Below the pieces are notes generated by a model. The model ran no database searches. It was not told the DNA's origin and saw only the letters and a program-made list of their open reading frames with translations. From Durusdinium trenchii (lineage: Eukaryota; Sar; Dinophyceae; Suessiales; Symbiodiniaceae), in NCBI GenBank assembly GCA_963970005.1, contig CAXAMN010013891.1:1074010-1138009 (forward strand): a stretch of DNA of 64,000 nt. Reading direction: 5' to 3'. Position numbers and translations under genes: made by a program. Positions 52,759-62,953 of this stretch are shown one piece after another; within the stretch, counting starts at the first letter, position 1; the number at the start of each line of letters is the position of its first letter.

Positions 52759-53864
52759 CTGCTAAGGGGTAGGGATCATACAAGTATATTGGGCACATGT
52801 AATGGCAATGTATAGTAAAGAACATGTAGTGCTGAGACTTTCTTTGGAGAGGGCTGCGGTTCTGAGCATTTGCAACAAGCAATCCCCGCAATGAACCTAA
52901 TCCAAAGATAAAGTATATAGAGATATGAAAATCTAAGGAAAAGCATACCTATGATACCTGTGGTGGACTCATGTACAGCACTCTTACAGGTAAACACGTC
53001 ACACCACTCCGCCGATCATTCCACTCCCCAGCGGCACGCCGCGTTTCGGCCACTATGTGTCCCATTCCCGAATGGCACAGACTCACGCAAATGCTTTACA
53101 CCAAAGCCGCGCCAAACCGCATGGCACAGCGACATGACAGACGTAATTTGGCCACACGGTGTGCCACAGACTGGATACAACCATGTCCAGGACGCCCGCT
53201 CCGAAAGTAGAAGTAGGAGTAGTCAGTAGTCACTCTCCGACTCTGTGCGTTTGAGAGTACTCTTTTCCTTGACCGGTCCTTCAAATCTGGTCCCCTGACT
53301 TCTTGCTCTCCTCATCATGACTTGTGCTTCAACATGCGTTGGTAAGAAGAAGGCGGAGCCTCTGGTTGGACTGTTTTCGATGCGCCTCCTTCCAGGAAGC
53401 CTTTGTTGTGCACAGGCCTGTCAGAGTTCTTGTCGGGCCACTTCTTTCCTTAATTGAAGATGGCTTTCGGGGACCCGCGGACCGGAAAATAGTCTCCGGT
53501 GTCCTTTCCGTATGCAAAATATATTAATCATTGGGCACCTGTCCTCTATCAAAGGCGCCAAGGTAGTAATACCCCTCTAGTAGTCATGGAGCCGTGGCCT
53601 CCCCGTAGCGTTCGTCAACAATCGTTCCTCTACTGAAAACAATCTTCGGTGTCGTCCTTCCTTTACCAAAAAATCTTTGGAGGCACCTCTCCTTTATTCA
53701 AAGAAGCTGTCTGTCGAATGATGTCGAATGTTTTGATTACCTTTACTAAAACAGCTTTCGAGGGGTGCTTCTTCGACTAAAATTCAATCTTTGGGGGTCC
53801 TTCCCTTACTAAACATAACCTTTGGGTGCCGTTCCTTTACTAAAAATGGTCTCAAACGAACCAG
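52759..53864. repeat. Spacer with degenerate ~40-45 bp minisatellite at 53470-53860
   Basis: The right part repeats a pattern like CTTTGGGGGTCCTTCCTTTA followed by CTAAAA about eight times with heavy drift (e.g. CCCTTACTAAACATAACC, TTCCTTTACTAAAAATGGTC). The left part (52800-53460) has short frames only. Confidence 0.5.
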
Positions 53865-53980
53865 GAGCCATACCTCGAGCGAGTGCAGGTTCACGACTGT
53901 GACGGACCTGTCCTTGACCGCTGCCAAGAGAGGGCGGAGGAAGCCCGGGCTGGCAGGCTGGCCGCCACTGCACCACCCCG
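53865..53980 (+). CDS. Well-bounded exon inside the repeat-rich block
   Basis: The acceptor AAACGAACCAG|GAGCCA opens EPYLERVQVHDCDGPVLDRC QERAEEARAGRLAATAPPR and ends at CACCCCG|GTAGGG just before an in-frame stop. Helical, acidic/basic, with G/C third bases. Other frames on both strands are open but lack the border pair. Family unknown. Confidence 0.5.
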
Positions 53981-54284
53981 GTAGGGTGGAGCAGGTCCTC
54001 CTCGTACATGACGAGGATCTGGGAGCATGTCCCTCCAAGGCAAAGCTCCAGAAGCCAGCAACCGTTGTACAACATCCAACTGATCCCTCACATGCACACC
54101 TGAGTTGAAGCAACTCAAAACTCAAGTTCGGCTTGTTCTGACCTCGCTTTTGATTCATGATGTGGTTTCAATGAATGTTTTCTCTAACAATAGGATGTGG
54201 TTGTATGACTGCTGATTTTCCGGTGTCCTACAAATTGCAACAGCCTACATATTTCAACTCTCATCTGACAACAGCGTGACTTTT

Positions 54285-54740
54285 GGCGAGTCAGCGTGCT
54301 GGCCACAGACTTCAACAATGGTAGGCCAGTGCGTTGGCTACCAGGCTTCAACAATGGTAGCCAGGCAACATACATGGAAACCAAGTATCCGGGCTCCAAT
54401 CCAGAACAAAACGCGTGGAAACCCAGCGTGCTGGCCACCAAGCAACACACATGGTACACCAGCTCGCTGGCAAATAGCAGCAGCATACATGGCAAGCCAG
54501 TGTCCTGCCTACCAAGCTGCAAGAACACAAACGGCAAGCCAGCGTGCTGGCTACCATTGCAGCTGTGCTTACTACTTGTGGCAAAGCCAGTCAGTCCTGG
54601 CTGCAAAGATGGAACGCGACACTGGTCAGCCAGCGCGCTGGCTTCCAGTCAGCACGGCATGCCAGAGTGCTGGGCGCCAACTATGGTAAACAAGCTTGCT
54701 TGCTACCACAACATACATTCATAGCAGGATGCTGGCCACC
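54285..54740. repeat. ~35-50 bp minisatellite built on GCCAGCGTGCTGGC
   Basis: About ten degenerate units of CCAGCGTGCTGGCxACC plus a spacer resembling AAGCAACACACATGG. The core is itself palindromic. Isolated copies recur at 55552 (GGCCAGCATGCTGGC) and ~55676. Confidence 0.7.
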
Positions 54741-55937
54741 AGCTCCAGGCCTCTCTGAAACAGTCTGAAAATGTCTGAGGCAAAGTAACAAAATTTTGCT
54801 TGGCTTCAAGAAATACAACTGTTCACCTGGCATTGAACATCCACGGTTGTATGTCCTGTCGTCATCAGTCACACACGCCGTTCTTCCCCTGGTGAGGCCA
54901 TGGTTACTATCATGCATTGTCGTTTTGTATTCTGGAGACAAAAGTCAAACCTGCATGCTGCCAGATTCACAATGATTGAACATGTCCTATTGCTTCGTTG
55001 TGATGTGATTGTCATATCAGTCTGTGCCAAGCGCCCCGCAAAGATGATGCTTAATGAGAAAGGACACCCAGTAAAGGAAGGATACCCGAAGACCATTACA
55101 GTAGAAGGAAGATGCCCCCTGGCCGCCTGCTCACGCCACACGCCAACCTAGGTACAAAAAGGTAAGGAGGACGCAAGTGCAGCAATCCCACCATCTGCAT
55201 GGGCGCTTGTACTCCGACATCTCCAGCGACGCAAACTGCGATCCCCAAGGAGAGGTCCCCAACGATAGATCCAGGCGCGAAGCCGGCGAAGCCGTCAGAG
55301 TAAAGACAAAAGTGAGAAGCGAGTATGTTTCAACATTGCTTGTCCAACACGGTGCACCACACACACACACACACAAAATCTGCGCGAAACACTTTGCAAA
55401 GAGATCCCTGAAACCATGATGCCTGATACCAAGGGAAGTTCTGGGTCTTGCGAGATCTTGGGCAGTCATCTCATAAACCTACAGGTGAGGGGCAAAGACA
55501 CCATTTGCTCATCAAACCACTGGGCGACAGCCATGGAAACCAAATGGCAAGGCCAGCATGCTGGCTGCACGATTTCCGTCGGTGGCTCATCCGCCCCAAC
55601 GAAAATTCCCATTTCACTCCATTTGAGCATCCAACACGCACGATCTCCGCAGAGGGTCACGTTCCGACACCCTGTCAGGGCGCTGGCTAACAAAGAGTAG
55701 ATATAGAATGATTTAGAGACCTAAAATGCCGAGATACGTCACGCACGCGTATGTTAGCATATATTTTATATACACCGCTTCGCGGCCGAAGCCGCCTGCA
55801 CAGATCGCAACCTGTGCTCTCGGAGCCGGGGAAAGAAATGCGGCGCGCAGCTCCGCATATGCGATTGTTCCCCCCAAACCCACATGCTCAATACCATTCA
55901 CCTCATCCAGTCGGACTGGGCACACGACCGAACACAT
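54741..55937. other. Spacer, no supported gene
   Basis: Moderate A/C bias; a (CA)n tract at ~55361-55377; two stray GCCAGCATGCTGGC copies. No exon borders supported. Confidence 0.35.
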
Positions 55938-56124
55938 CCACGATATCAATCGTACAGTGTCCCGCGGTTTGCCTAAACGTTTGCAATTTCTGCGATGTCT
56001 ATAACGCAGTCTCCCCCGGCCGGCATAACCGGCATCGCATATCCATAGTGCAGCGCCCTTGGCTTGCCGAGACGTCTGCGATGTCAATAATGCGATCTGT
56101 ACCGACCGGCATGACCGGCATCGC
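55938..56124. repeat. Two ~90-100 bp degenerate tandem units
   Basis: Unit 1 ends GGCCGGCATAACCGGCATCG at ~56037, unit 2 ends GACCGGCATGACCGGCATCG at ~56123. Colinear blocks: ATATCxAT.GT.CAG.G, GGxTTGCC, ACGTxTGC, TGCGATGTC, AT.ACGC. Confidence 0.65.
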
Positions 56125-56455
56125 CAACGTCTGGTCCAATTTTGGTCAATTTTCAAAAAACATTGAAAAGCACAGCATTTCTAGGAGAAAAATGCGCCCC
56201 CCCCCCAAGCTAAAGCTTAGGATTTATCTAGCCGGATTCCTTGCGATTTACACGAGCCTACACAACGCCCTCGGCACCTCCGGCGCGGGCGGATTTTACA
56301 CATGTGTTCCCTGATACAAGAACCCAGCTAAAGTTACAATAAAGATTTTGCAGGTGTGAGACCCCAGTACCAAAACAATGCTACTGCGCTACCCAAACTT
56401 TGTATGACCACCTCCGTAGCAACTCTAACAAACCACACTTGCAAGCTACGGCCGT

Positions 56456-56634
56456 ACTCATGGCACACCTACAAATTGCAAACATATAAGTAGCCTCAAA
56501 TGTAGCAGCTCAAATCCCTGTCGCGCACCTACAAATTACAGATATATAAATCTCAAATGTAGTAGCGCAGATCTTGTGGCATACCTACAGATAAGTCTCA
56601 AATATTCTCAACCGTAATAACGCAGATCTGTACC
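56456..56634. repeat. Three ~55-62 bp tandem units (CACCTACAAATTGCA...)
   Basis: Units start at GCACACCTACAAATTGC, GCGCACCTACAAATTAC and GCATACCTACAGATAAG; all contain TCTCAAATxTxGTAGC-like and GCAGATCT-like parts. Confidence 0.65.
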
Positions 56635-56769
56635 GCAAGCCCTTTCTACAAAAGCATCCTTCGCAACCCTCCCGGGAAAAAAGGTTTCTCCCTGTCGCTG
56701 GATGCATGACTCAACGTTCCAATTTCCGATGTTTTTACCATGTCTTACCTTTTCACCGCTCTTTCGCAG

Positions 56770-56922
56770 CCAGGTGACCTGTGTCCCTTGGGTTTTTACA
56801 ACATCTCCGACCTGGAAACCTGCCGTTTGGGCGCAAGAACCCTGCGGAAGCGCTTCGCGCCTCGGTACGAACGGATCGATATCCCCGTGTTCTTTGGAGA
56901 TCGGGAGATCGGCCAGCGGGGA
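56770..56922 (+). CDS. Exon of cysteine-motif (CPxG...C..AA..L) gene, copy 1
   Basis: TCTTTCGCAG|CCAGGT to CGGGGA|GTGAAG gives exactly 51 codons: PGDLCPLGFYNISDLETCRL, GARTLRKRFAPRYERIDIPV, FFGDREIGQRG. The pattern G..CPxG...I.....C..AA..L.K.Y recurs in the exon at 57864, and IPVFFGD recurs as TIFFGDG at ~58167. Two paired cysteines suggest a small disulphide-stabilised extracellular module, inferred only. Same strand and spacing support a repeated-domain gene. Confidence 0.65.
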
Positions 56923-57037
56923 GTGAAGGATGTGGAGAAGATGGACCATTCATTTTTGGCATGTTTTTAAGCTGGTTCAATTCCGGAACAACATGCGTGT
57001 TTGATCGTTTTGAGCCATTTCTCCGTTCCTTCACCAG

Positions 57038-57080
57038 GAAGACCAGAGGATATATTCCTTATGTCGAACCAACGCTTAAG
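57038..57080 (+). CDS. Possible micro-exon KTRGYIPYVEPTLK
   Basis: CTCCGTTCCTTCACCAG|GAAGAC to GCTTAAG|GTGTGG, 43 bases, frame KTRGYIPYVEPTLK. Both borders are good; very short. It would lie between the copy-1 exons. Confidence 0.4.
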
Positions 57081-57450
57081 GTGTGGTCCACGCCAACGGT
57101 GCCCTCCCCCAGTTTGGGCTCTGCAGCCAAGCCCCGAAACAGCAATTAAGCCCGCGCCAACGCGTCGGATGATGGGTTAGACAATCCATTTGATATAGCT
57201 TGGGTGAAGGGGCGTTGACACCTGTGGTGATCATGGTCCGCTTCCCATTCCAAGCCCACACCAAGCTAGATGCATCGCCCAGTCCGAGCCCGCACCCTCT
57301 ACTTCCAGATGATCTTGTTGTTTCTGCACAGTGATGGCATTCAGACACTTGCGCACGCAGGTGTTGTTTCAAGTCTTAGACAGCTTTTGGGCGTGCTTAG
57401 TGTTTCGTCTCATGACCGGACAACTTGAGCGGCGTTCATATCCCACGCAG

Positions 57451-57719
57451 CTGCCCTCTTGTCTCACAACAGAGACCTCCCTCAACAAGAACATGTGGAT
57501 ACAACACCAGTGGTTCCCTTCGTGCGTTCCCACTCTCAGACAGACCTCACGTGGATTCCTGTGGAGGCAGGTGCAGTTGATGCTGGACATGAGCCTTCTG
57601 GCTGCTTACACCGACTCGCTGACAATGACGTCCTCTTCAACCGGGCCTTCTCGCGCAAGCGCAACCGGCAGCGACAGCTGATTTGTGCCGACCGAATTCC
57701 AAAGTTGGTGGAGGCGAGG
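57451..57719 (+). CDS. GCLHR/DxDVxFNR exon, copy 1
   Basis: CATATCCCACGCAG|CTGCCC opens ALLSHNRDLPQQEHVDTTPV VPFVRSHSQTDLTWIPVEAG AVDAGHEPSGCLHRLADNDV LFNRAFSRKRNRQRQLICAD, to GCGAGG|GTTGAT. The segment EPSGCLHRLADNDVLFNR (57591-57644) and RQRQLIC (57666-57686) reappear at 58383 as EPHGCLHRVGDQDVMFNR and DQRQLVC. About half of the codon differences between them are silent, strong support for this frame. Family unknown. Confidence 0.6.
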
Positions 57720-57863
57720 GTTGATGCGTCATGGACATATCACACTCCCCTGATTGGTCATTGTATACAAATGTATGCTTAAAAACTGGACCTGAGAATT
57801 GTGAGTGGTTCTTCCTCTACCTACTGCAAGCCATTGATCTTGAAAAACGACTTCGACTTTTAG

Positions 57864-58090
57864 CAGCTGGCCGCCGAGGTCGGGTCGCAGCCCGCTGTGG
57901 AGGTCGAGTCGCAGCCCGCTTCATCGGTCGCAGCCCCTGTCCCTTCGTCCATTGGCAATTTGAGCATCACCGGTCGAGTCTGCCCTGAAGGAAGCTTTGC
58001 GATCCAGACGCCTCACCGATGTGAGACGGCTGCCAAGGTGCTGTCCAAGAAGTACATTGGCATTATGATGCCCGCCCTGATGTTGGAAGA
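57864..58090 (+). CDS. Exon of cysteine-motif gene, copy 2
   Basis: CTTCGACTTTTAG|CAGCTG opens QLAAEVGSQPAVEVESQPAS SVAAPVPSSIGNLSITGRVC PEGSFAIQTPHRCETAAKVL SKKYIGIMMPALMLEE, ending at GAAGA|GTTTGT. It begins with a short duplicated segment (EVGSQPA / EVESQPA), then the G..CPEG...C..AA..L.KKY module homologous to 56770-56922. Frame support from that homology. Confidence 0.65.
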
Positions 58091-58160
58091 GTTTGTCTCA
58101 AACGGAACCAACTCACCCAAAAAAGAAGAACATCTTCATGAATTCCTTCCCCCATTCAGG

Positions 58161-58190
58161 CATGACGATATTCTTTGGAGATGGTGATCA
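58161..58190 (+). CDS. Possible short exon with MTIFFGDG
   Basis: TTCCCCCATTCAG|GCATGACG gives (G)MTIFFGDGDH, matching IPVFFGD at the end of the copy-1 module. The 3' border is unclear. Probable remainder of the copy-2 module. Confidence 0.35.
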
Positions 58191-58308
58191 TTGATGATCT
58201 GTCAGAAAAAACATCCATAAGAAGGCCCAGGTCTATTTACATCTTTCAAGGGTGTTTTAATCAGCCTACTTCAATCAGCAACCCCGTCTTCATGACCCCC
58301 TGGTTCAG

Positions 58309-58512
58309 CCTCTTCGTACTCACGCCGGACGTCCGGAGCACGGACCAAACGCTTTTCGCGCTTGCTGTAGGAAGTCTTTGGGTGAGCCTCATGGCTGCCT
58401 CCACCGTGTGGGTGACCAAGACGTGATGTTCAATCGCTTGAGAACTCCTCAGCAGAGTGATCAACGGCAGTTGGTTTGTAGCACCGAGCCATGGATTTGC
58501 AGCGAAGAACCG
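58309..58512 (+). CDS. GCLHR/DxDVxFNR exon, copy 2
   Basis: CCCCTGGTTCAG|CCTCTT opens PLRTHAGRPEHGPNAFRACC RKSLGEPHGCLHRVGDQDVM FNRLRTPQQSDQRQLVCSTE PW..., to ACCGG|GTTTCC. Homologous to 57451-57719. A minus frame of 94 codons overlaps but its homologue in copy 1 is interrupted by a stop, favouring +. Confidence 0.55.
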
Positions 58513-59907
58513 GGTTTCCTTTCTCGTTGGGGGACAGGAATCCACCTGGTAATTGTGAAGGGCTTGACTCGTAGTTCAGTGAAGGGTTTTTCAAAACGGT
58601 AATCATCCGCTGTCACAAAGCAGGAAGGGTTCAACATGTGATGTTTCTCTATGGTTCTGCATATACGCCTAGTGACCTAGTACGAGGGGTAGCGATACAT
58701 CATTGATTTTGCACTCCACCACCACTTCAAACAATGTATATATATATATTGATGGATGTTTCCTTTTGACATGGGAGTGATTGAGGTAGGCTGAATGGTA
58801 TGATTTTGGAGGGGTGATTATGTAACTGCTACTGCTAAACATGATCAGGATGTAGAGCAAGTCTTGGCGGCATGACCAGTCATCCAGGGTGCCCGACGTC
58901 CACCCTGAAATGGGAGGATGTGATAGGATGTGACCATCATCCTGGTTTTATTAAGTCATTATATATAAGTGGTTTATGTTGTTTTCCCTACCATACAAAT
59001 CCCCAAACCAGGTGATTTTCCAGCTTCCTGGGAGCCGCATGTTTCCAGTTTGTCATCCGCTAGGAGAAGGATCCGGAGATGATCCGAGCGAAGAAGCTCT
59101 CACGAAGTGATGCTTTGCAATTGAAGCTCTACTGCTTCGCCTGGACTGTGAGATCTGAGCGCGAAGAGCTACTCTTGCCCTATGCCAGGTGGGGCAGCCC
59201 AGTGGTGCCAGTGCAGAAGTTCTGCCCTAACAGGCCCTGACAGTTCAGGGTGCGTTGTGTGCAATTCGGCAAGTGGATTCCCATTTGCATCACTTGAAAG
59301 GACAAAAATGTTCGGTAAGGATTGCTTCACAGCTGGAGGAACCACGATGGAGGAACCCCGGAAGAGGTGGAGTAGCCTTTGACGCAAAAAGACGCACCAT
59401 CAGCTGCTTTGTGAAGAGTTCTAAGAGATCAGATCAAAGAGAAGGGGGCGAGTTTCAGCTACCAGACCCCAACGCACCGGAAGCGAAGTGAGGGTTTCCA
59501 TCTGGAAGTTCCCACCATGCTATGTTTGATAGGTCTTGTCATAGGTCCAGTCACGGAAGACTCTGACCCAAACCGCTACCAAGGGCCTCATTGGTCGGAT
59601 CTCGACCCCGAATGTCCTTGCCACAGAGTTCATTAGCCACATCAGCTGTTTGACCAGAAATTCCAAGCCACAGAGAGAGTTAAAAAGAGGTTAGTCATGT
59701 GCCCATGTGATGTTTGGTTGTCCTTCCTTTTTTTTGAGCTCACAAGGAAGGTGGCATGGGAGTGATTTGTTTGCGGAGTCTTTTGCCGATGTTGGAAGAG
59801 CAGAGTGCCAGCGGCATGAACCAATCATAAGGTCATCTTTCAGTAATCCCAATCTACTGGTAGATCCGAATAGCAGCTGTCCCCCCAAAAAACCTGGTTC
59901 ATTCCAG
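58513..59907. other. Spacer, no supported gene
   Basis: Short (AT)n at ~58736-58750. Weak + frames at 59182-59490 without borders. Confidence 0.35.
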
Positions 59908-60121
59908 ACCATGTCATCGAAGTTCACCACCCAAGACCCACCTCTGCCGAGGTCTCTCTTCCAAGGCTGCGACGGTCACGGTTTCTTCACCGACCGCGAG
60001 GCCTCTGTGACGCCCGAGGAGCGCGACGACTTCGTGCAGGTGGACTTGCCTCCCACGCAGCAGAATCGTTCGGAGAAGCGGCGCGGCAGCACCAGCGGGC
60101 CGGAATCGTCCGAATCGTGGG
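59908..60121 (+). CDS. Convincing acidic/hydrophilic exon
   Basis: GGTTCATTCCAG|ACCATG opens (T)MSSKFTTQDPPLPRSLFQG, CDGHGFFTDREASVTPEERD, DFVQVDLPPTQQNRSEKRRG, STSGPESSES, to TCGTGGG|GTGATG. Clean GC-ending codons. It may be the first coding exon of the gene continued at 60419. No domain recognised. Confidence 0.55.
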
Positions 60122-60418
60122 GTGATGTGGGAACGGCTGGGTGTGGGAACAGCAGGGGGGTGAGGTTGGGGGATGTTCTCCGGGGTCATTCTCCGGGGTT
60201 GTTATGTGTTTTTTGTTGATGTTGGGGGAGAGTGTTGGAGAAACTGGATTTGGCTGATGCTTTTTCCAGAAGCCTGTCCCAGCGATTCGCGCGCAACAAA
60301 GGTCCGTAGCGTACTTCATCCAGAAGGATTCGTGCTTGAATGTGTTTGATATTGTTTGATGGTTGGTTGTTATCAATAATCTGCAGTTCCGAAAAAGTCC
60401 GGTACTGATCGTCCTCAG

Positions 60419-60631
60419 GTTCTTTCCGTTGAAGCTCCATTTCTTCTTCCAAAAAGCATAGTTTGGTTTTCCATGTTCATGAGGTTCTGGCTCTTGTTGA
60501 AGAATATGGTGGGTCTACTTCCTGCGTGGAAGTACTTGTTGGACATGAACGTCACCAGTGGCATGGACTGGGTTGTGAACCTGGAGTTGGATCACTTCTT
60601 CGTCGCCAATTTGTTGCGGCAGACCATTGGA
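60419..60631 (+). CDS. Glycosyltransferase-like exon with NLELDHF motif
   Basis: GATCGTCCTCAG|GTTCTT to ACCATTGGA|GTGCCT is a phase-0 exon of 71 codons: ...WLLLKNMVGLLPAWKYLLDM NVTSGMDWVVNLELDHFFVA NLLRQTIG. W-NLELDHF resembles the acidic donor-binding DxD-type strand end of GT-A glycosyltransferases, and similar DWxxNxExDHF segments are, as I recall, common in dinoflagellate glycosyltransferase-like proteins. The next exon (61349) has a matching GNVFAFNA segment. Likely Golgi or ER role if correct. Coding confidence is high, product name tentative. Confidence 0.65.
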
Positions 60632-61184
60632 GTGCCTTGAAGTCATCTGTTTTTCTCGTCTCGTACCCAAAAGGAAGCTGAACGATGCTTGGGGGTTTTC
60701 AGCCAAGTTTGAAGCCATCTGATAGGAGCTTCCATGTTTTGCGTTTAGTCGAAAAGAGTCAGAGTAATGAAAGGATTTTGAATATATGGTGGATCCTACC
60801 TACGATGGATCCAGTGGGAAGGTACCCTAAAAGTGAGTATATGATAGACATGCCGGCGATGCTTAGGGGAGCTGGTCCGGGTCTTTGGCTGAGTTGGGAA
60901 CTTTTGCTTTGTCCACTCTTGCCCTTTTTCAGGTTCCACAATTCTTCTCGCACCACTCTCACTCTCTACTGAAAATGGATGACCATGGACAAAGGGATGA
61001 TTTAAGGATGGTTAGCTTCTTTCAGGGCCAATTTAGGGGTCACTTTTGGTTTTTCCATACGTTTCGGCTCATCGGCCACTTCCACACCAGTCCAGCAGAA
61101 CTCGCAGTCGATGTGCTCGGTCGCCCGGCACGGGCACGGGCGCTGCAGCTTCCACGGGACTGGTGTCTTGGGCAATGACGCGTC

Positions 61185-61319
61185 CCACCGCAGAACCTCT
61201 CAGTGCTTGACTGGCTTTGTTGCCAGTTGCCACCGCAGAAGCACTCAGTGCTTGGCTGGTTTTGTTGCCAGTTCCCATGGCGGAAGCACTCAGTGGTTGA
61301 CTGGTCTTGTTGCCAGTTC
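61185..61319. repeat. 45-bp tandem repeat x3 in intron
   Basis: Units start at 61185, 61230 and 61275, each CCACCGCAGAAGCACTCAGT then GCTTGACTGGCTTTGTTGCC AGTTC with few changes; a fourth begins at 61320. It ends ~29 bases before the exon at 61349. 45 is a multiple of three and the minus strand gives a 15-residue repeat (GNWQQ.QS.TE.F), but + exon context argues it is intronic. Confidence 0.85.
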
Positions 61320-61348
61320 CCACCGATTGGTTCGCTGCTCATCTTAAG

Positions 61349-61534
61349 GACTACATCAACCTCATGATTCAAGATGGACTACCTCATCAAAACCCATGGG
61401 AGGACCCAGTGATGCTCATTTTCGGCAACGTTTTTGCCTTCAATGCTGCACTCGTGGCCAGCATGAAGCGTGAATGGCAGACGGTTGGTCAAGTGCCTCG
61501 GAGATCAGATGCGGTGTTGATGAAAGAAGCCTGA
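61349..61534 (+). CDS. Glycosyltransferase-like exon with LIFGNVFAFNAALV
   Basis: GCTCATCTTAAG|GACTAC opens DYINLMIQDGLPHQNPWEDP VMLIFGNVFAFNAALVASMK REWQTVGQVPRR..., phase 0. The WEDPVMLIFGNVFAFNAALV..MKREW pattern suits the later part of the same GT-A-like domain begun at 60419. Coding may stop at a donor near 61487 (GGTTG|GTCAAG) or run to TGA 61532-61534. The ~700-base gap between the exons holds an intron with a 45-bp repeat and perhaps further small exons. Confidence 0.65.
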   Translation, partial: DYINLMIQDGLPHQNPWEDPVMLIFGNVFAFNAALVASMKREWQTVGQVPRRSDAVLMKEA

Positions 61535-62953
61535 TCGAGATTATGAAGAGACCCTATTTATGCAGTAGATGTTATAGAGTTCTCATGGGTCTGCTGAGTC
61601 TGCTGAGGTTTGTAGTTATTGTAGACTTTATATAGAAGAATGGGCGTTTTACAAATCCTGTGCTTTCGTCGCCATCCCTAGCAGTTAGTCTAGCTATTCC
61701 GGATCTTCTATCGTTCTATGTGGGGCCCGAGTTTTCGGAGCTCGATGCCTTGTGGTGTCAACAGCAAGCACTCCATATAATTCCCAGCCTTCAAAGACCA
61801 TGTTCAAAATGGGAACGACCTGGTTTTGTAGTGCAAAATCCTTAGTAAAACAGTGGTTGTTCGGGATTCAGACCTAACAATGTTGGTTTGAATCCGCTAG
61901 GAATGTTCTGCGCGAGAAGCTTGGTTGACCAGACCTCTGGCGGAGGTGATGGGGCAGGTGAGGTTCCCCGATGAACATGTGCTGTGTTGCCAAGGTGATT
62001 TGCGCCACTTCCTTCTCTGGAAAGAACAGTGTATCCAAGAATGAACGCCCAATAACATCAGAGTTTACCAAGACACAATCTATAACAAAGACCAATGGAA
62101 AGTGCCGCAAAAGATCCGAATCATGCATTCTCTTCCTTCCGGCTTCGGCGCCCGTGACTTTCTCAAGCGAAAGCCGCCCCGCGGGGCGAGGGAGAAGCGC
62201 AAGCCGCGCCCGCTGAGGTCATCTCTGACCGTGGCTCCTTAGGCCTTGGCTGCCCGGTGATCTCGGGGGCGCGTGCACATGCTGAAGGGCACTGCGAGCA
62301 GGACATGGTCTACGCCGCTGGGCGGAGGGTGGAGGGAGGTGAGGATAGCAGGAGGTAGCGGGGTGCTGGAGAGTGCGGAGGAGGCGTGACCTCTTTGGAG
62401 AAGGCATGCTGGATAGTAGTGGATGGTCGGGAGTTTTCCCACAGCTCTAAGCATCAACAGCAGGAGCAAGATGGGGGAAGTCCATGTGATTGGATGATTG
62501 CATGGATATTCATGTTCAACAAGACGCATGGCCCCCAACTGATTTAAATCTACCTCACAGGTCGAGCCACTATAAGCCACTCATCTTTCAATGACAACCC
62601 CAAAATCCATGACGCTTTGAAAAAGGCCCCAAGTGTGGCCACCACTCACCCGAACATCCCGCCGTCCGCCACCGCCGTGCGGCGGTCCCGAACGTCGTTC
62701 CTCGCCTTCACCGGGTGTCCTTTCGAACTCACCAGTCCTGGTCCCGCCTCGGTCGGCTCCAGCCCTCCGCGGTGCGGACACGGAACAGAGCCGCGGTCCC
62801 ACCGGGGCCCGGCGTGCGGACGACCTGGGTGCCGGAAACACGGTCGTGGTTCACGGGGTGGTTCTTTAGCCAGACCACCACCCCATGGGACCGCCGAGTT
62901 GGACGGAAACGGCCGAGAAACGGCCGAAGTTGACGGGGGGTTGAGGGGGCGGC
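61535..62953. other. Spacer with one dispersed repeat and a GC-rich block
   Basis: Includes the fourth ACTAAGGATT repeat (inverted). The block 62640-62940 is GC-rich and open on both strands (minus: HGVVVWLKNHPVNHDRVSGT; plus: GVRTTWVPETRSWFTGWFFS), likely an exon of uncertain strand. A frame at 61953-62030 reads GQVRFPDEHVLCCQGDLRHF, weak. Confidence 0.35.
61762..61856. mobile_element. ACTAAGGATTTTGCACTAC repeat (copy 4, inverted)
   Basis: On the minus strand: TTTTACTAAGGATTTTGCAC, TACAAAACCAGGTCGTTCCC, ATTTTGAACATGGTCTTTGA AGGC. The cleanest version of this family. Confidence 0.65.

Noticed and set aside
54285-54740. Possible CRISPR-like array
   Set aside because: Units and spacers both drift and spacer lengths vary; the context is eukaryotic.
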